Shown here one piece after another: positions 45,277 through 55,100 of a stretch of DNA of 64,000 nucleotides. This DNA is from Deltaproteobacteria bacterium. Its GTDB lineage: Bacteria > Myxococcota_A > UBA796 > SXON01. The translations under genes and the position numbers were made by a program. The DNA lies in assembly GCA_947445035.1 (NCBI GenBank), contig CANFCK010000003.1:124001-188000 (forward strand), given 5' to 3'. A model generated the notes under the pieces. That model did not search any database. It was not told the DNA's origin and saw only the letters and a list, made by a program, of their open reading frames with translations. Position 1 is the stretch's first letter; each line of letters begins with the position of its first letter.

Positions 45277-46404
45277 CTACGCCAGATACGTCCACACCCC
45301 GACGCTCAGCCCGCCGTTCTTGAACTGGACCACCCGCTCCACGCGCTCGTCCACCTTCAGCGCCATGCGACGATCGGGGGCGAGGAACACCACGCGCCAG
45401 CTGCCGAAGCGCTCCCGGAGGGAGCGACCGAAGGTGGCGTACACCTCATCGACCGTGACGCCGAGGCGCTCGCCGTACGGAGGGTTGGTCACGATGGTGC
45501 CGACCACCGCTGGCGGCTGGATCTCGGCCACATCGAGCAGACGGAAGGGCACGACCACCCCGGCACGCCGGGCATTCGCCACCGATGTCGCGACCGCCTG
45601 CGCTTGGTGGTCGCTCCCGAAGACCATCTGAACCGCGGTTCCCTTCGGCGGCGGCCGCGTTGGGGCAGCGGAAGGTGGCGGCCGCCCCCCGGAGCGAGGC
45701 TTCCCGCCCACCGGCTTCCCCTTGCCCCACTCGTCGCAAGCGAATCCGCCGCGCCCCTGGAACGGAGGCCTCCCGGCAGCCAGCAGCGCCCCCTCGATCG
45801 GGATGGTCCCAGCGCCGCAAAAGGGGTCATAGAGCGCATCGGTGCCGTCCCATTCGGCGAGGGCGAGCATGCACGCCGCGAGGTTCTCGCGAATGGGCGC
45901 GCGGCCGGCCTCGGTGCGCCAGCCACGTTTGTGAAGCAGGTCCCCGCCCGCGTCCAACGAAACGGTGACCTGGTCCTCCACGATCCGCACCTGCAGCACT
46001 TGGACATGACGGGGGCGCACGCCACGGTCGGGCACGAACGCGCCCTTCCGAGCGTCCCGGATCATCGCAGTGAGCGCGCGCGAGACGGTGTCCTTGAAGC
46101 GGAGTGCGCTGGCCCGAGAGGTGATCTCGATCTTCAGCTCGGCCTGCGGCAGCAGGAACTCCTTCCAGGGCAGGCTGCGGATGAGCACGCCGAGGGCGTC
46201 GCTGCTACGAGCGGTGCCGCTGCCGAGTTCGTAGAGCAGTTGCGACGGCGTTCGCATGGCGCGGGTGAGCATCGCGACGCGGGCGGCATCGGCAGAGAAA
46301 CGAACACCCCCTGGAACGACGTCCCCTTCGATGCCGAAGCCGGCGAGCTCGGCGGCGACGACCTCCTCAAGGCCCGGATGGATGACCGCGAAGCCGTGTC
46401 CCAT
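45277..46404 (-). CDS. THUMP-domain RNA methyltransferase (RlmL N-terminal type)
   Basis: A 375-residue SAM-dependent methyltransferase of the COG0116 group, related to the 23S rRNA m2G methyltransferase RlmL and YpsC/Trm14. The THUMP RNA-binding domain occupies about 50-160, the catalytic domain 165-375 with LYDPFCGAGTIPIEGALLAA and the IVTNPPYGER motif. A Pro/Gly-rich insert (RSGGRPPPSAAPTRPPPKG) lies between the two motifs. I choose ATG 46404, which overlaps the zinc-ribbon stop (TGATG). It is the last gene of the murA-dnaG-rpoD run. Confidence 0.92.
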   Translation of the reverse strand: MGHGFAVIHPGLEEVVAAELAGFGIEGDVVPGGVRFSADAARVAMLTRAMRTPSQLLYELGSGTARSSDALGVLIRSLPWKEFLLPQAELKIEITSRASALRFKDTVSRALTAMIRDARKGAFVPDRGVRPRHVQVLQVRIVEDQVTVSLDAGGDLLHKRGWRTEAGRAPIRENLAACMLALAEWDGTDALYDPFCGAGTIPIEGALLAAGRPPFQGRGGFACDEWGKGKPVGGKPRSGGRPPPSAAPTRPPPKGTAVQMVFGSDHQAQAVATSVANARRAGVVVPFRLLDVAEIQPPAVVGTIVTNPPYGERLGVTVDEVYATFGRSLRERFGSWRVVFLAPDRRMALKVDERVERVVQFKNGGLSVGVWTYLA

Positions 46405-47102
46405 CAGGGCAGGAGCCATCCGGCACAACCCGGGCAGGTGTGAACCGCGCGAGCCAGGGTGGTCTCAACGATTCGTTGTCCGGGAATCCGGGTCTGGCAG
46501 GTCTGGCACATCTGCTCGTGCGTGTTGACCAGCGCCGGCCGTTTCCGCTGGCGCTGGTACGCGTAAGCCGACTGGTACTCGGCGGGAACGTCATCGGCGG
46601 CGTCAGGGCGGCTTTCCAGAAGCTCGGTCAGCTCCGCCCGAACGGGACGATCGCGGGTGGCAAGCGCCGTGCGTGCTACGACAAGCGCACGCTTTCCGGA
46701 CTCGAGTTCCCGTTGTGCGCTGGCGCGGGCCTCCTCGAGGGCCTCGACCGCCTCCATCAACTCCAACGCGCCGGTTTCCAGCCGATCCACGATCTCCAGA
46801 ACCTGGGCCAGCTGCTTTACCGCTGCGGCGTAGTCCGGCGCGGTACCAGTATCGATCATCTTGCCGGTCCGGTCCCGCTTGTCCACGTAATCGGCCAGTT
46901 CCCGGTCGTTCTTCCGCGTTCGCTGGGTCGCGTCGTCGCGCTGTACCGCAATCGCCGAAAGCTGCGCCTCGACCCCCTTCACGGCGGCGTCGGCGGCGCG
47001 CACGGCGTTGGCGAGGGCCTCGTGCTCGGCACGGAGGAGGTCGCACTGGTGATCGATCTGCCAAAGATTCGAGATGAGGACGAGATCAGGATGCAATTCC
47101 AC
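46404..47102 (-). CDS. Coiled-coil C4 zinc-ribbon protein (DUF164-type)
   Basis: A 232-residue protein with a long coiled coil (about 15-175) and a C-terminal zinc ribbon with two Cys pairs, MCQTCQTRIP and HTCPGCAGWLLP. This layout fits the DUF164/CT398 family, which is near RNA metabolism and sigma factor genes in several bacteria and is reported to bind RNA polymerase sigma factors in Chlamydia; here the role is inferred. GTG 47102 is only 9 bases after the tRNA gene, so after tRNA processing the mRNA would be nearly leaderless. Confidence 0.85.
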   Translation of the reverse strand: MELHPDLVLISNLWQIDHQCDLLRAEHEALANAVRAADAAVKGVEAQLSAIAVQRDDATQRTRKNDRELADYVDKRDRTGKMIDTGTAPDYAAAVKQLAQVLEIVDRLETGALELMEAVEALEEARASAQRELESGKRALVVARTALATRDRPVRAELTELLESRPDAADDVPAEYQSAYAYQRQRKRPALVNTHEQMCQTCQTRIPGQRIVETTLARAVHTCPGCAGWLLP

Positions 47103-47111
47103 TCCGAAGGG

Positions 47112-47184
47112 TAGGCCCGGCTGGGGTTGAACCAGCGACCGGGTGGATATAAGCCACCTGCTCTGACCACTGAGCTACGGGCCC
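47112..47184 (-). tRNA. tRNA-Ile with UAU anticodon
   Basis: A full cloverleaf of 73 bases. Acceptor arms GGGCCCG and CGGGCCT pair with one G-U; the D stem is GCTC/GAGC; the anticodon stem is GGTGG/CCACC with loop CTTATAT, so the anticodon is TAT (UAU), reading AUA isoleucine; the variable loop is CGGTC; the T stem GCTGG/CCAGC holds TTCAACC. The discriminator is A, as in tRNA-Ile. CCA is not encoded (ACCC follows). Most bacteria read AUA with a CAU tRNA modified to lysidine, so this gene is unusual. It lies 5 bases after rpoD. Confidence 0.92.
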
Positions 47185-47189
47185 GGTTT

Positions 47190-48914
47190 TCAGCCGTCCA
47201 TGAATGCGCGGAGGCGCTTACTGCGGCTGTGATGCCGCAACTTCCGCAGCGCCTTCGCCTCTATCTGGCGGATGCGTTCGCGGGTGACGTCGAAGTCCTG
47301 GCCGACCTCTTCGAGCGTGTGGTCCGAGCGTTCCCCGATGCCGAAGCGCATCCGGAGCACCCGTTCTTCCCGCGGCGTCAGCGTGGCGAGCACTTTTCGC
47401 GCTTGTTCCACCAGCGCGCTGTTGGTGACGTTCTCCCCCGGGGAGGGCACCAACTTATCCTCGATGAAATCGCCGAGATGGGAGTCCTCCTCCTCACCGA
47501 TCGGGGTTTCCAGAGAAATGGGCTCTTTGGCGATCTTGAGTATCTTCCGGACCTTGTCGGCCGGCATGTCCATCTTTTCGGCCACTTCTTCGGGTGTGGG
47601 CTCGCGTTCGAGCTCCTGGACCAGGTACCGCTGGGTCCGGATGAGCTTGTTGATCGTCTCGATCATGTGCACGGGGATGCGGATCGTCCGCGCCTGGTCT
47701 GCGATGGCACGCGTGATCGCTTGGCGAATCCACCACGTGGCATACGTCGAGAACTTGTAGCCGCGCTGGTATTCGAACTTCTCGACCGCCTTCATCAGCC
47801 CGATGTTGCCCTCCTGGATGAGGTCCAAGAACTGCAGGCCGCGGTTGGTGTACTTCTTGGCGATGCTGACCACGAGGCGAAGGTTGGCCTCGATCAGCTC
47901 GTTCTTGGCCACCTCGGCCAGGTGTTCGCCACGCTTGAGCCGCTGGGCGATGACCCGCAGCTCGTCGGCATCGACGAGCAGGTCTTCTTCGATCTTGCGG
48001 ATCTTGCGCAGCTCTCGGCGCACACGACTGTCGAACTCCGCCCACTGCGCCTCGGTAATACCGCTATTCTCGACCAGTTCGCTTCCGCCGCGTTCGGGGG
48101 CGCGGCGCACACGACGGATGCTTCGCCGAAGTTCGCGGACGGGGGTATTCGCCTCCCGCGCCACAACCTCAATCTCCTTTTCGCAGGCCGCGACGCTGGC
48201 CCAGGCCGCGTGGATCTCCTTGGCCAGATCGTTGAGCACCACGCGCTCGAGCTCCAACCCGTCCATGATCTCGAGAATCTGGAACTCAATCGCGGTGACT
48301 TGCGCGGCAGGGGGCAGCGCAACCGGCTCTGCGCGCGGACGATCGTTTTCTTTGAGGAGCGCCCGTCGGCGCTCCTGAAGCTCCCGCAGTTCGTTGACTA
48401 CCACATCCAGGGTGCGCCCAGATTTGGTCTTGACCCGCCGCAGCTTCTTCCCGGCGCGGGTGGCCTTTTCGATGCGCTCGTCCTCGTCGGCGAGCAGCCC
48501 AACCGCGATGCGGACACCCAAAGGCGAGCCGATCGTATTTTTGCGGATGGCCAGCTCTCCTTCCTCGATGCGCTGCGCGATCTCAATCTCACCATCGCGA
48601 GACAACAGCGCTACAGAACCCATCTTCCGCAGATACATCCTTACTGGATCGTTGCTACGCCCCGATGGGCTGGTCTCGTTGACCTTCCGTTCTTCAGGTT
48701 GGACGCCGCGGCGTTCTTGCTCCGCACGCCGCTTGGCTTGGTGCACGACCTCAATGTCGAGGTCTGAGAACATGATGTTGATCTCATCGAGGTTCTCATT
48801 GGAGATCAGGTGCACGGGCAAGAGCGTGTTCACCTCGTCCTGGGCAACGAATCCGCGTTCCTTACCCATGGCGATGAGCGCCTGAACCTCCCGCATCTCT
48901 TTGTCTTTGAGCAT
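47190..48914 (-). CDS. rpoD: RNA polymerase primary sigma factor RpoD
   Basis: A 574-residue housekeeping sigma-70. Region 1.1 is at the N terminus ([21 protein letters not shown]), region 1.2 near 88 ([11 protein letters not shown]), a non-conserved insert at about 150-300, region 2 with [20 protein letters not shown] and [15 protein letters not shown], region 3 with [20 protein letters not shown], and region 4 with [20 protein letters not shown]. The ATG at 48914 overlaps the dnaG stop (TGATG); TTG 48917 is also possible. Location downstream of dnaG is the macromolecular synthesis arrangement. Confidence 0.97.
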   Translation of the reverse strand: MLKDKEMREVQALIAMGKERGFVAQDEVNTLLPVHLISNENLDEINIMFSDLDIEVVHQAKRRAEQERRGVQPEERKVNETSPSGRSNDPVRMYLRKMGSVALLSRDGEIEIAQRIEEGELAIRKNTIGSPLGVRIAVGLLADEDERIEKATRAGKKLRRVKTKSGRTLDVVVNELRELQERRRALLKENDRPRAEPVALPPAAQVTAIEFQILEIMDGLELERVVLNDLAKEIHAAWASVAACEKEIEVVAREANTPVRELRRSIRRVRRAPERGGSELVENSGITEAQWAEFDSRVRRELRKIRKIEEDLLVDADELRVIAQRLKRGEHLAEVAKNELIEANLRLVVSIAKKYTNRGLQFLDLIQEGNIGLMKAVEKFEYQRGYKFSTYATWWIRQAITRAIADQARTIRIPVHMIETINKLIRTQRYLVQELEREPTPEEVAEKMDMPADKVRKILKIAKEPISLETPIGEEEDSHLGDFIEDKLVPSPGENVTNSALVEQARKVLATLTPREERVLRMRFGIGERSDHTLEEVGQDFDVTRERIRQIEAKALRKLRHHSRSKRLRAFMDG

Positions 48915-50704
48915 CAATCCACGACTCCCGCCCTGCGGTTGACCGACTGTTTCAGCCCTGCTTGCTGCGCATACAACACGGATAGCTCACGTACCAATGA
49001 TCCATAACTTGACTTGTCGCCAGTTGTCTCGCAACGGTGAATCTCGCGGTTGATCGTGAGTATCCGCGCGTCTACCGACCGCAGCTGTAGTCGCGCGAGG
49101 ATGGAGCGAGCCGCCGGAAGTGATGCTTCTAACTTGTAAAGATCTGGGTTTGCCGCCGCAGCCGCCAGGACGCGCGCCAGATCGGGCGCGTCGACTTCCG
49201 CCCAGGCGAGGACATCCGCGAGGGGATGGAGACTCAACAATCGAGCGATTGCGCCCAAAACGTCCGAACGCTCGGAAACCACGCTGGGATCCACCTCCGC
49301 GAGGGCGGGGGCAACGCGATCTGGGTATTGCACCACCAGCCAAAGCAGATGGGCCAGGTCCTTGTCCGGAGCCCAACGGCTCGGCGTGAGCGTTTGAACA
49401 CTGCTTTCCGGTGGACGCCCCACTTCTCGAATCAGCTCTTCCTCAGCGATCCCCAGCCACCCGGCCGCACGCCGAATGGTCACGTCGCGAACGGTGCCGA
49501 CGAGCTTCCGCAGGGTAGGCGCCAACGCCGCGACAGCACGCCCCCTGCCCTCCGAGCTGCTGCCATGTTTGTCGAGAGTGCGGCGAATGACCAACTCAAG
49601 CAGCGGCTCCGTGCGCTCCAACCGCTCCTCGAAGGCCGGGGCGCCGAACTTCTGCACGAACTCGTCGGGGTCCTTGGCGCCGGGGAGGTCCAGACGTCGG
49701 GCCTCGATGCCTGCGGCGAGAAAGAGGTCGAGCGCACGAACCGCGGCATTGATCCCCGCCTCATCGGTGTCAAAGAGCGCCACGACACGCGTGGTCAGGC
49801 GGCGCACGATCTCCAGGTGCTCCACGGTCAACGACGTACCGCAGGGCGCGACGGCTTCCTCGAACCCGGCCTGCCACAGCGACACCGCGTCGAAGTAGCC
49901 CTCGACCACCAGCAGTCGGTCCTTCCGCTGCACCGCGCTCCTCGCATACGACAAGCCGTAGAGTACCCGCGACTTTTCGTAGATTTCCGTTCCCGGCGAG
50001 TTGAGGTACTTGGGAGAGTCCTTCGGCGCGCCCGGTAAAACTCGGCCGCCAAATGCGATGGGCCGCCCTCGCTCGTCATGAATCGGAAAGAGCAGGCGCC
50101 CTCGGAAGACGTCGTAGGTCGTGCCACGAGCCTCGTGCTTCTTCACCAGCCCGCAGCGCAGCAACAATTCGCTGTCGAAACCCTCCCGCGTCAGGTGTGT
50201 TTCCAGGTTGTTCCATCCTTCTGGGGCGAAGCCAAGTCGGTACTTCTTGGCGGTGTCGAGGCTGATGCCCCGATCCGCCAAATAGGCCCTTCCCGGCGCT
50301 CCGTCCTTGCCCACCAGCAGCGTCGCCTCGTACCAGCGACAAGCGGCCTCGGCGGTCTCGTGGAGGTCCTTCCGCCTGGAAATCCTGGCCTCTTCCTGCG
50401 CACTCAGTGCCCGTTCCTCGATGGTCACCCCAACCTGGGCGGCGAGCTCCTTGACCGCGTCCATGAAGCCTACCCCCCGCGTCTTCTGCAAGAACGTGAA
50501 CACGTCCCCGCCCGCCCCGCAGCCGAAGCAATGGTAGATCTGTTTGGAGGGGACGACGTTGAAGCTGCCGGTCTTCTCGTTGTGGAAGGGGCATAATCCG
50601 ACGTGGCTGGTCCCGCGACGCCGCAGGGTCACCGTCTGCCCGATGACCTGCACGATGTCGGTGCGCGCCCGCACTTCGTCGACCACATGCCTCGGAATCG
50701 ACAT
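48914..50704 (-). CDS. dnaG: DNA primase DnaG
   Basis: A 596-residue primase that makes RNA primers at the replication fork. The N-terminal CHC2 zinc finger shows [13 protein letters not shown] and [11 protein letters not shown] (about 38-65). The TOPRIM catalytic domain includes [20 protein letters not shown] and [11 protein letters not shown] (about 260-330). The C-terminal helicase-binding region follows from about 430. Length is typical. The stop shares bases with the rpoD start and the gene begins 30 bases after murA, so a single message is likely. Confidence 0.97.
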   Translation of the reverse strand: MSIPRHVVDEVRARTDIVQVIGQTVTLRRRGTSHVGLCPFHNEKTGSFNVVPSKQIYHCFGCGAGGDVFTFLQKTRGVGFMDAVKELAAQVGVTIEERALSAQEEARISRRKDLHETAEAACRWYEATLLVGKDGAPGRAYLADRGISLDTAKKYRLGFAPEGWNNLETHLTREGFDSELLLRCGLVKKHEARGTTYDVFRGRLLFPIHDERGRPIAFGGRVLPGAPKDSPKYLNSPGTEIYEKSRVLYGLSYARSAVQRKDRLLVVEGYFDAVSLWQAGFEEAVAPCGTSLTVEHLEIVRRLTTRVVALFDTDEAGINAAVRALDLFLAAGIEARRLDLPGAKDPDEFVQKFGAPAFEERLERTEPLLELVIRRTLDKHGSSSEGRGRAVAALAPTLRKLVGTVRDVTIRRAAGWLGIAEEELIREVGRPPESSVQTLTPSRWAPDKDLAHLLWLVVQYPDRVAPALAEVDPSVVSERSDVLGAIARLLSLHPLADVLAWAEVDAPDLARVLAAAAANPDLYKLEASLPAARSILARLQLRSVDARILTINREIHRCETTGDKSSYGSLVRELSVLYAQQAGLKQSVNRRAGVVD

Positions 50705-50734
50705 CGGCCCCTCGGCGGCTCCCTAACTCCTCCG

Positions 50735-52027
50735 CTACGCGACCGCGGCCGGCGCGGCGAAGCGCGGACGCCCCTCCTGACCGCGTTCGACCCGGGCGCC
50801 CACCGCCGAAAGTTTCTCGACCAAGCGCTCGTAGCCCCGATCCAGGTGGTACAGCCGGAGGATCTCCGTGCGCCCCTCGGCGGCGAGGCCCGCGAGGACC
50901 AAGGAGGCTGAGGCCCGCAGGTCGGTCGCCATCACCGTCGCCCCCGAAAGGGTGGGCTGACCGGTGATCGTCGCCGTTCGCCCCTCAATTTGAATCTGTG
51001 CGCCGAGCCGGACCAGCTCGGCCGCGTGCATGAACCGGTTTTCGAAGATGGTCTCGGTGACGCGACTGGTGCCCTTGGCGAGCGACAAAAGCGCCATCAA
51101 CTGGGCCTGCATGTCCGTCGGGAAACCGGGGTGTGGCGCTGTCTCAATGTCGACGGCGCGGACGCGGCCGTCGGCCCCAGCGCTGACCCAATCCGGACCC
51201 ACTTCCACCGCGGCGCCCGCTGCCCGCAAGACGTCGATCACCGGGGCCAGATCGGCCGGACGCACGTCTTCGCAGCGCACCTTCCCGCGCGAGATGACAC
51301 CGGCCACGAGGTAGGTGCCCGCCTCGATCCGATCGGGGAGCACCGCGTGCGCCACCGCTGACGCCCGCAGCGATGAGACGCCGTGCACGACGATCCGCGA
51401 GGTGCCCGCGCCTTCGATGCGCGCCCCACACCCGACCAGGAAGCGAGCGAGGTCCTCCACTTCGGGCTCTGCCGCGGCGTTGTCGAGCACGGTCGTGCCC
51501 TCGGCGAGCACCGCCGCCATGAGCACGTTTTCAGTGCCGGTGACGGTTACGACGTCGAAGGCGAATTCCGCCCCGCGCAGACGATCGACGCGCCCGTGGA
51601 CGTAGCCCCCATCGAGCTCGAAGCGACAACCGAGCGCCTCCAGCCCCTTGAGGTGCTGATCGATCGGACGGCTGCCGATGGCGCACCCCCCTGGCAACGA
51701 GACGTGGGCCTCGCCGCAGCGGGCCAAGAGCGGACCGAGCGCCAAAACGCTGGCGCGCATCTTCCGGACCAGGTCATACGGCGCCTCGCAGAACGCGACC
51801 CGCGAGGTGTCGACACGCACGGTCTCGCCGAGGAGAGACGGGCAGCCGATGCGGCCCAGCAGTGAGAGCATCGAGGAGGTGTCGACCAACTCGGGCACGT
51901 TTCGCAGCCGGTGTTCACCCGGCGCAACCACGGTTGCGATGAGGATCGGGAGCGAGGCGTTTTTAGCGCCAGAGATGCGCACGGCGCCCGCGAGGGGGCG
52001 GCCGCCGTCAAGTAGCAGGGTGTCCAT
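50735..52027 (-). CDS. murA: UDP-N-acetylglucosamine 1-carboxyvinyltransferase MurA
   Basis: MurA catalyses the first committed step of peptidoglycan synthesis, adding phosphoenolpyruvate to UDP-GlcNAc in the cytoplasm. The 430-residue product shows the substrate-site ISGAKNASLPIL near residue 18, the catalytic loop LPGGCAIGSRPIDQHL with the Cys that fosfomycin attacks (about residue 115), and PHPGFPTDMQAQLMAL. Start ATG 52027 (MDTLLLDGG) matches the family; the upstream in-frame part runs through the G tract. It heads the murA-dnaG-rpoD transcription unit, an uncommon position for murA. Confidence 0.97.
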   Translation of the reverse strand: MDTLLLDGGRPLAGAVRISGAKNASLPILIATVVAPGEHRLRNVPELVDTSSMLSLLGRIGCPSLLGETVRVDTSRVAFCEAPYDLVRKMRASVLALGPLLARCGEAHVSLPGGCAIGSRPIDQHLKGLEALGCRFELDGGYVHGRVDRLRGAEFAFDVVTVTGTENVLMAAVLAEGTTVLDNAAAEPEVEDLARFLVGCGARIEGAGTSRIVVHGVSSLRASAVAHAVLPDRIEAGTYLVAGVISRGKVRCEDVRPADLAPVIDVLRAAGAAVEVGPDWVSAGADGRVRAVDIETAPHPGFPTDMQAQLMALLSLAKGTSRVTETIFENRFMHAAELVRLGAQIQIEGRTATITGQPTLSGATVMATDLRASASLVLAGLAAEGRTEILRLYHLDRGYERLVEKLSAVGARVERGQEGRPRFAAPAAVA

Positions 52028-52050
52028 GGTGGGTCCGAAGGCGGGGGGCC

Positions 52051-52062
52051 GGGGGGGGGGGG
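52051..52062 (+). repeat. Homopolymer G tract (12 G; 12 C on the murA strand)
   Basis: Twelve consecutive G residues in the 89-bp gap between murA and the divergent 2,228-residue gene. On the minus strand this is a C12 run located 24-35 bases upstream of the murA start codon, in the presumed 5' leader. Runs this long slip during replication in many bacteria. A sequencing or assembly length error is also possible here. Confidence 0.85.
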
Positions 52063-52071
52063 CGGGACGCG

Positions 52072-52098
52072 AGTATACGCGCCACCGCGGACTGTAAA
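52072..52098 (-). promoter_or_regulatory. Candidate promoter for the murA operon
   Basis: On the minus strand TTTACA (52098-52093) and TATACT (52077-52072) resemble -35 and -10 boxes, separated by 15 bases, slightly short. Transcription would start just before the C12 tract. On the plus strand TGTAAA in the same place could serve as a -10 for the large divergent gene. Match quality is moderate. Confidence 0.4.
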
Positions 52099-52116
52099 GC
52101 AACCGTCTTCGCCCAG

Positions 52117-55100
52117 ATGAAAAAGCAAGCGCCGTGCCAGCCTGAAAGCGATAAATCGGGGACCGTGCCCGTACTCGCCTTCAGGCCTCGGTACCGGGGG
52201 GCCGACCTCCGCGTCGTCGATCTCTCGACTGTAAGCCTCAAGGGCCAGGATCTGGCCGGGTGCGATCTGCGCGGCGTAGACTTGAGCCGTCGCGATCTCT
52301 CCGGCGCCGACCTCAGCGACGCCCGGCTCGACGGCGCGACGCTCGTCGACGCCGAGTTCCGGGACACCGTTCTCAACGGAACGAACCTGACCGATGCGGA
52401 CGCCCGCGGAGCGCGCTTCGACCGAAGCCGCGGCGCGGACCTGATCGCGACGGCGCTCGACGCCCGCGGGGCCTCCTTTCGTGGCGTCGAGTGGCCGCGA
52501 TGCCGGCTGTCCTCGGCTCGGCTCGGCGGCGCTCGTTTCGGTGGGGCGAGACTTGACGGCAGCGACCTCGAGGGCGCGTCGCTCGTGGGCAGCGAACTTC
52601 GGCGGGCGGTCCTCGACGACGCCGCACTCGAAGGCGCAGACCTGAGCCAGATCGCCGGGCTTGGCCTCGCCCTGGCAGGGGCCCACGGGCGCTTTCGACT
52701 TGTCGGCGCCGATCTGCGGGGGAGTGACCTGCGGGGCATCGCCCTCTTGGAGTTCGAGCTCGATGACGCCCGACTCGACGGGGCGACGGTAGACCGACAG
52801 CTCTCCCGACAATCTCCGGGGCGGCTCCGCGCCCTGGGTTGGTCACCGCCGATGCTCGGCCGCGCGCTTTCCCCCCTCCGCGAGGGCGGTCGATTCCCAA
52901 CGCACGTCGCGGCGTGGCTCGACGGTTGGCGAGCGGCACGTCCGAGCGAAGCGGACGCCCGCCCCGACGACGAAGAAGCCCGCGAGCCGGACGACGACGT
53001 CATCGAAGACGCCTTCGCTGGGGACACCTTCCGTCGTGAGCGAGAGATCGCCCGACGGGCCTGGGCTCGCGAAGCGTCGGCGCGTTCGCGCGCGGCGGTC
53101 CTGCGCCCCCCCGACCGCGTCGTGCCCAGGCTGCCAATCCCCGCCGCGCCCGTGCCCGCTGCCACGCAGCGTCTGGGCACCCCGACGCTTGCCCCCAGCG
53201 AGTTCCTCGACGCCTTCCGAGACGGGGCTGCGGCGCGCGATGCAGTCGTCGCTGACGCTGCGCTCACGCGTGAGCTCCGGGCCCGAGCGGACGTCCGCCG
53301 GCGAGCGGCAGCGGCCATTCGGGAGACGGCGAACGCTGCCCTCCGCCGGGAAAGTGAGCGGCTCCGGGCCGCCGAGGAGGCCGCGGCTCTGGCGTGGCAC
53401 CAACGGCAAGAGGCGCTGCGACTCGCGGAGGCGGAGGCCCTCCAAACGGCGGCCGCTCGCGGCGCGGCCGAGGCCGATCGCGCCGCCTTGGCGCGATCGT
53501 CGCAGGTGGCGGCATCGCGTGCCGCCGAGGTGAAGGGTGCCGCGGCATCGCGTGCCGCCGAGGTGGAGCGGGATTTTGGCGACAGCGCGGGCGCAAGGGA
53601 CGCGGAGCCTCCCGCCCCGGTCGTGGCCCCGGCGCCGCAGGCGATCGATCCGCCGCCGGCTCAGGAGCGCCGCGCGCGCGCCATCGCCCAGCTCATCCGC
53701 TCCGCGTCTGATCAAACGCAGGGACGGCGCAAGCTCCTCTACCAGCTAGATGCGGCAGAGGCCCAGGAGCGCGCGCGCCGAGACGAGCAGGACCTCGCGG
53801 CGGCAAGCCCAGGCCTCTCGCCCACCCGCAGGAGTGCCGTCGGCCCGGGGGCCGTGCTCGCCGCGGCGAGACGCGTGCTCAGCGCCGCTGGTCGACAGGT
53901 AGGCAACTTCGTAGAGCAGGCAGCGGGCGCTAGCATGCGCGTCGGCCGGGGCGCGCCGACGGCAGCCGCCGACTTCGCCGGCGCCGCGACCCGCACGCTG
54001 GCTGAATTCAGGCGCCTTTTCGACACCCTGGCGGCGCCCGTCGTTCCCGCCGAACCCGGAGGGACGACCGAGGACGAACGCATTCTCAGGATCCTGCGCG
54101 GGACCGAGGACGAACGCATTCTCAGGATCCTGCGCGGGGGGGAGTCGGCCTCCGCCGCGCCGACGGGGCCCGCTTGGGGCACCGAGAGCCGCGCGCGGCT
54201 TCGCGCGTTGGCCCGCCGCGCGCAGGGGCGCGCGCGCAACGCCTCGTTCCCAGGCAGGGTCTATTTCGGGACGATCGCAGGGCTCTCGGCCATCGCCGGG
54301 CGCATCGCCCAGCTCCCCACCTGGACGTGGTCGACGGCGGCACGCGCCGGGAACGCCGCGCTCGCCCTCACGGTGACGGTCGCGACAGGCGCCATCGCGC
54401 TAGCCATCGCTGTGGGCCACGGCGTGCGGATCGGGGCGCCGAGGCTCGCCGCAGCGTCCGATGTCTGGCTTTGGACCCCGCTGAACCACGCCATTCGGCG
54501 GGCGGCGCCGGCTCTCCGTGACGTCCTTGACCGGGCGGAGGTGGGCGAGGCGGAGCCGGAGCCAACGGGCGAGCCCGACACCGTCGCGCAAAAGCGCCGC
54601 GTGGAGTCGCAACGCCGTCGCGCGGCAGAGATGGCCCGACTCGACGAGCTCCGGACGACAACGGCGCAGCGCGCTGACGAGCTGATTCGTACCGCGAGAG
54701 CGGTGGCGCTGGCCGCCCGTGCAGGGCTGGGTCCCGCCGTGGACGCCGCGCTGGAGCCCCTCGCCCTGATCGTGGCACCGATGGTGAGCCGGTTCCAGAG
54801 CCTTCGCTCTCTCACCACCGGCGAAAACCTTCGGAGCGCGTCCCTGTGGCTCTGGGGAGCGGACGAGGACGCACGGGTGCTGCGGGCGACCGTAGAGGAC
54901 GGCCTGGAGTTCGCGAGACGGTCGGAAGAGCGCACCCGGACCCACAGCTACTTGGGCGGCGCGCGCTACGTGGGCGTCTTGGGCGCCGTGCGGGCGTCGG
55001 CGAGAGAACGTGAGGCCGGCGGCGCGGTTTTTCTTCCCCACGTCATGCGCCGCGAAGCCGCATTCGTGACCCGCGGCCGGCGAGACGCCACCGACGCCAT

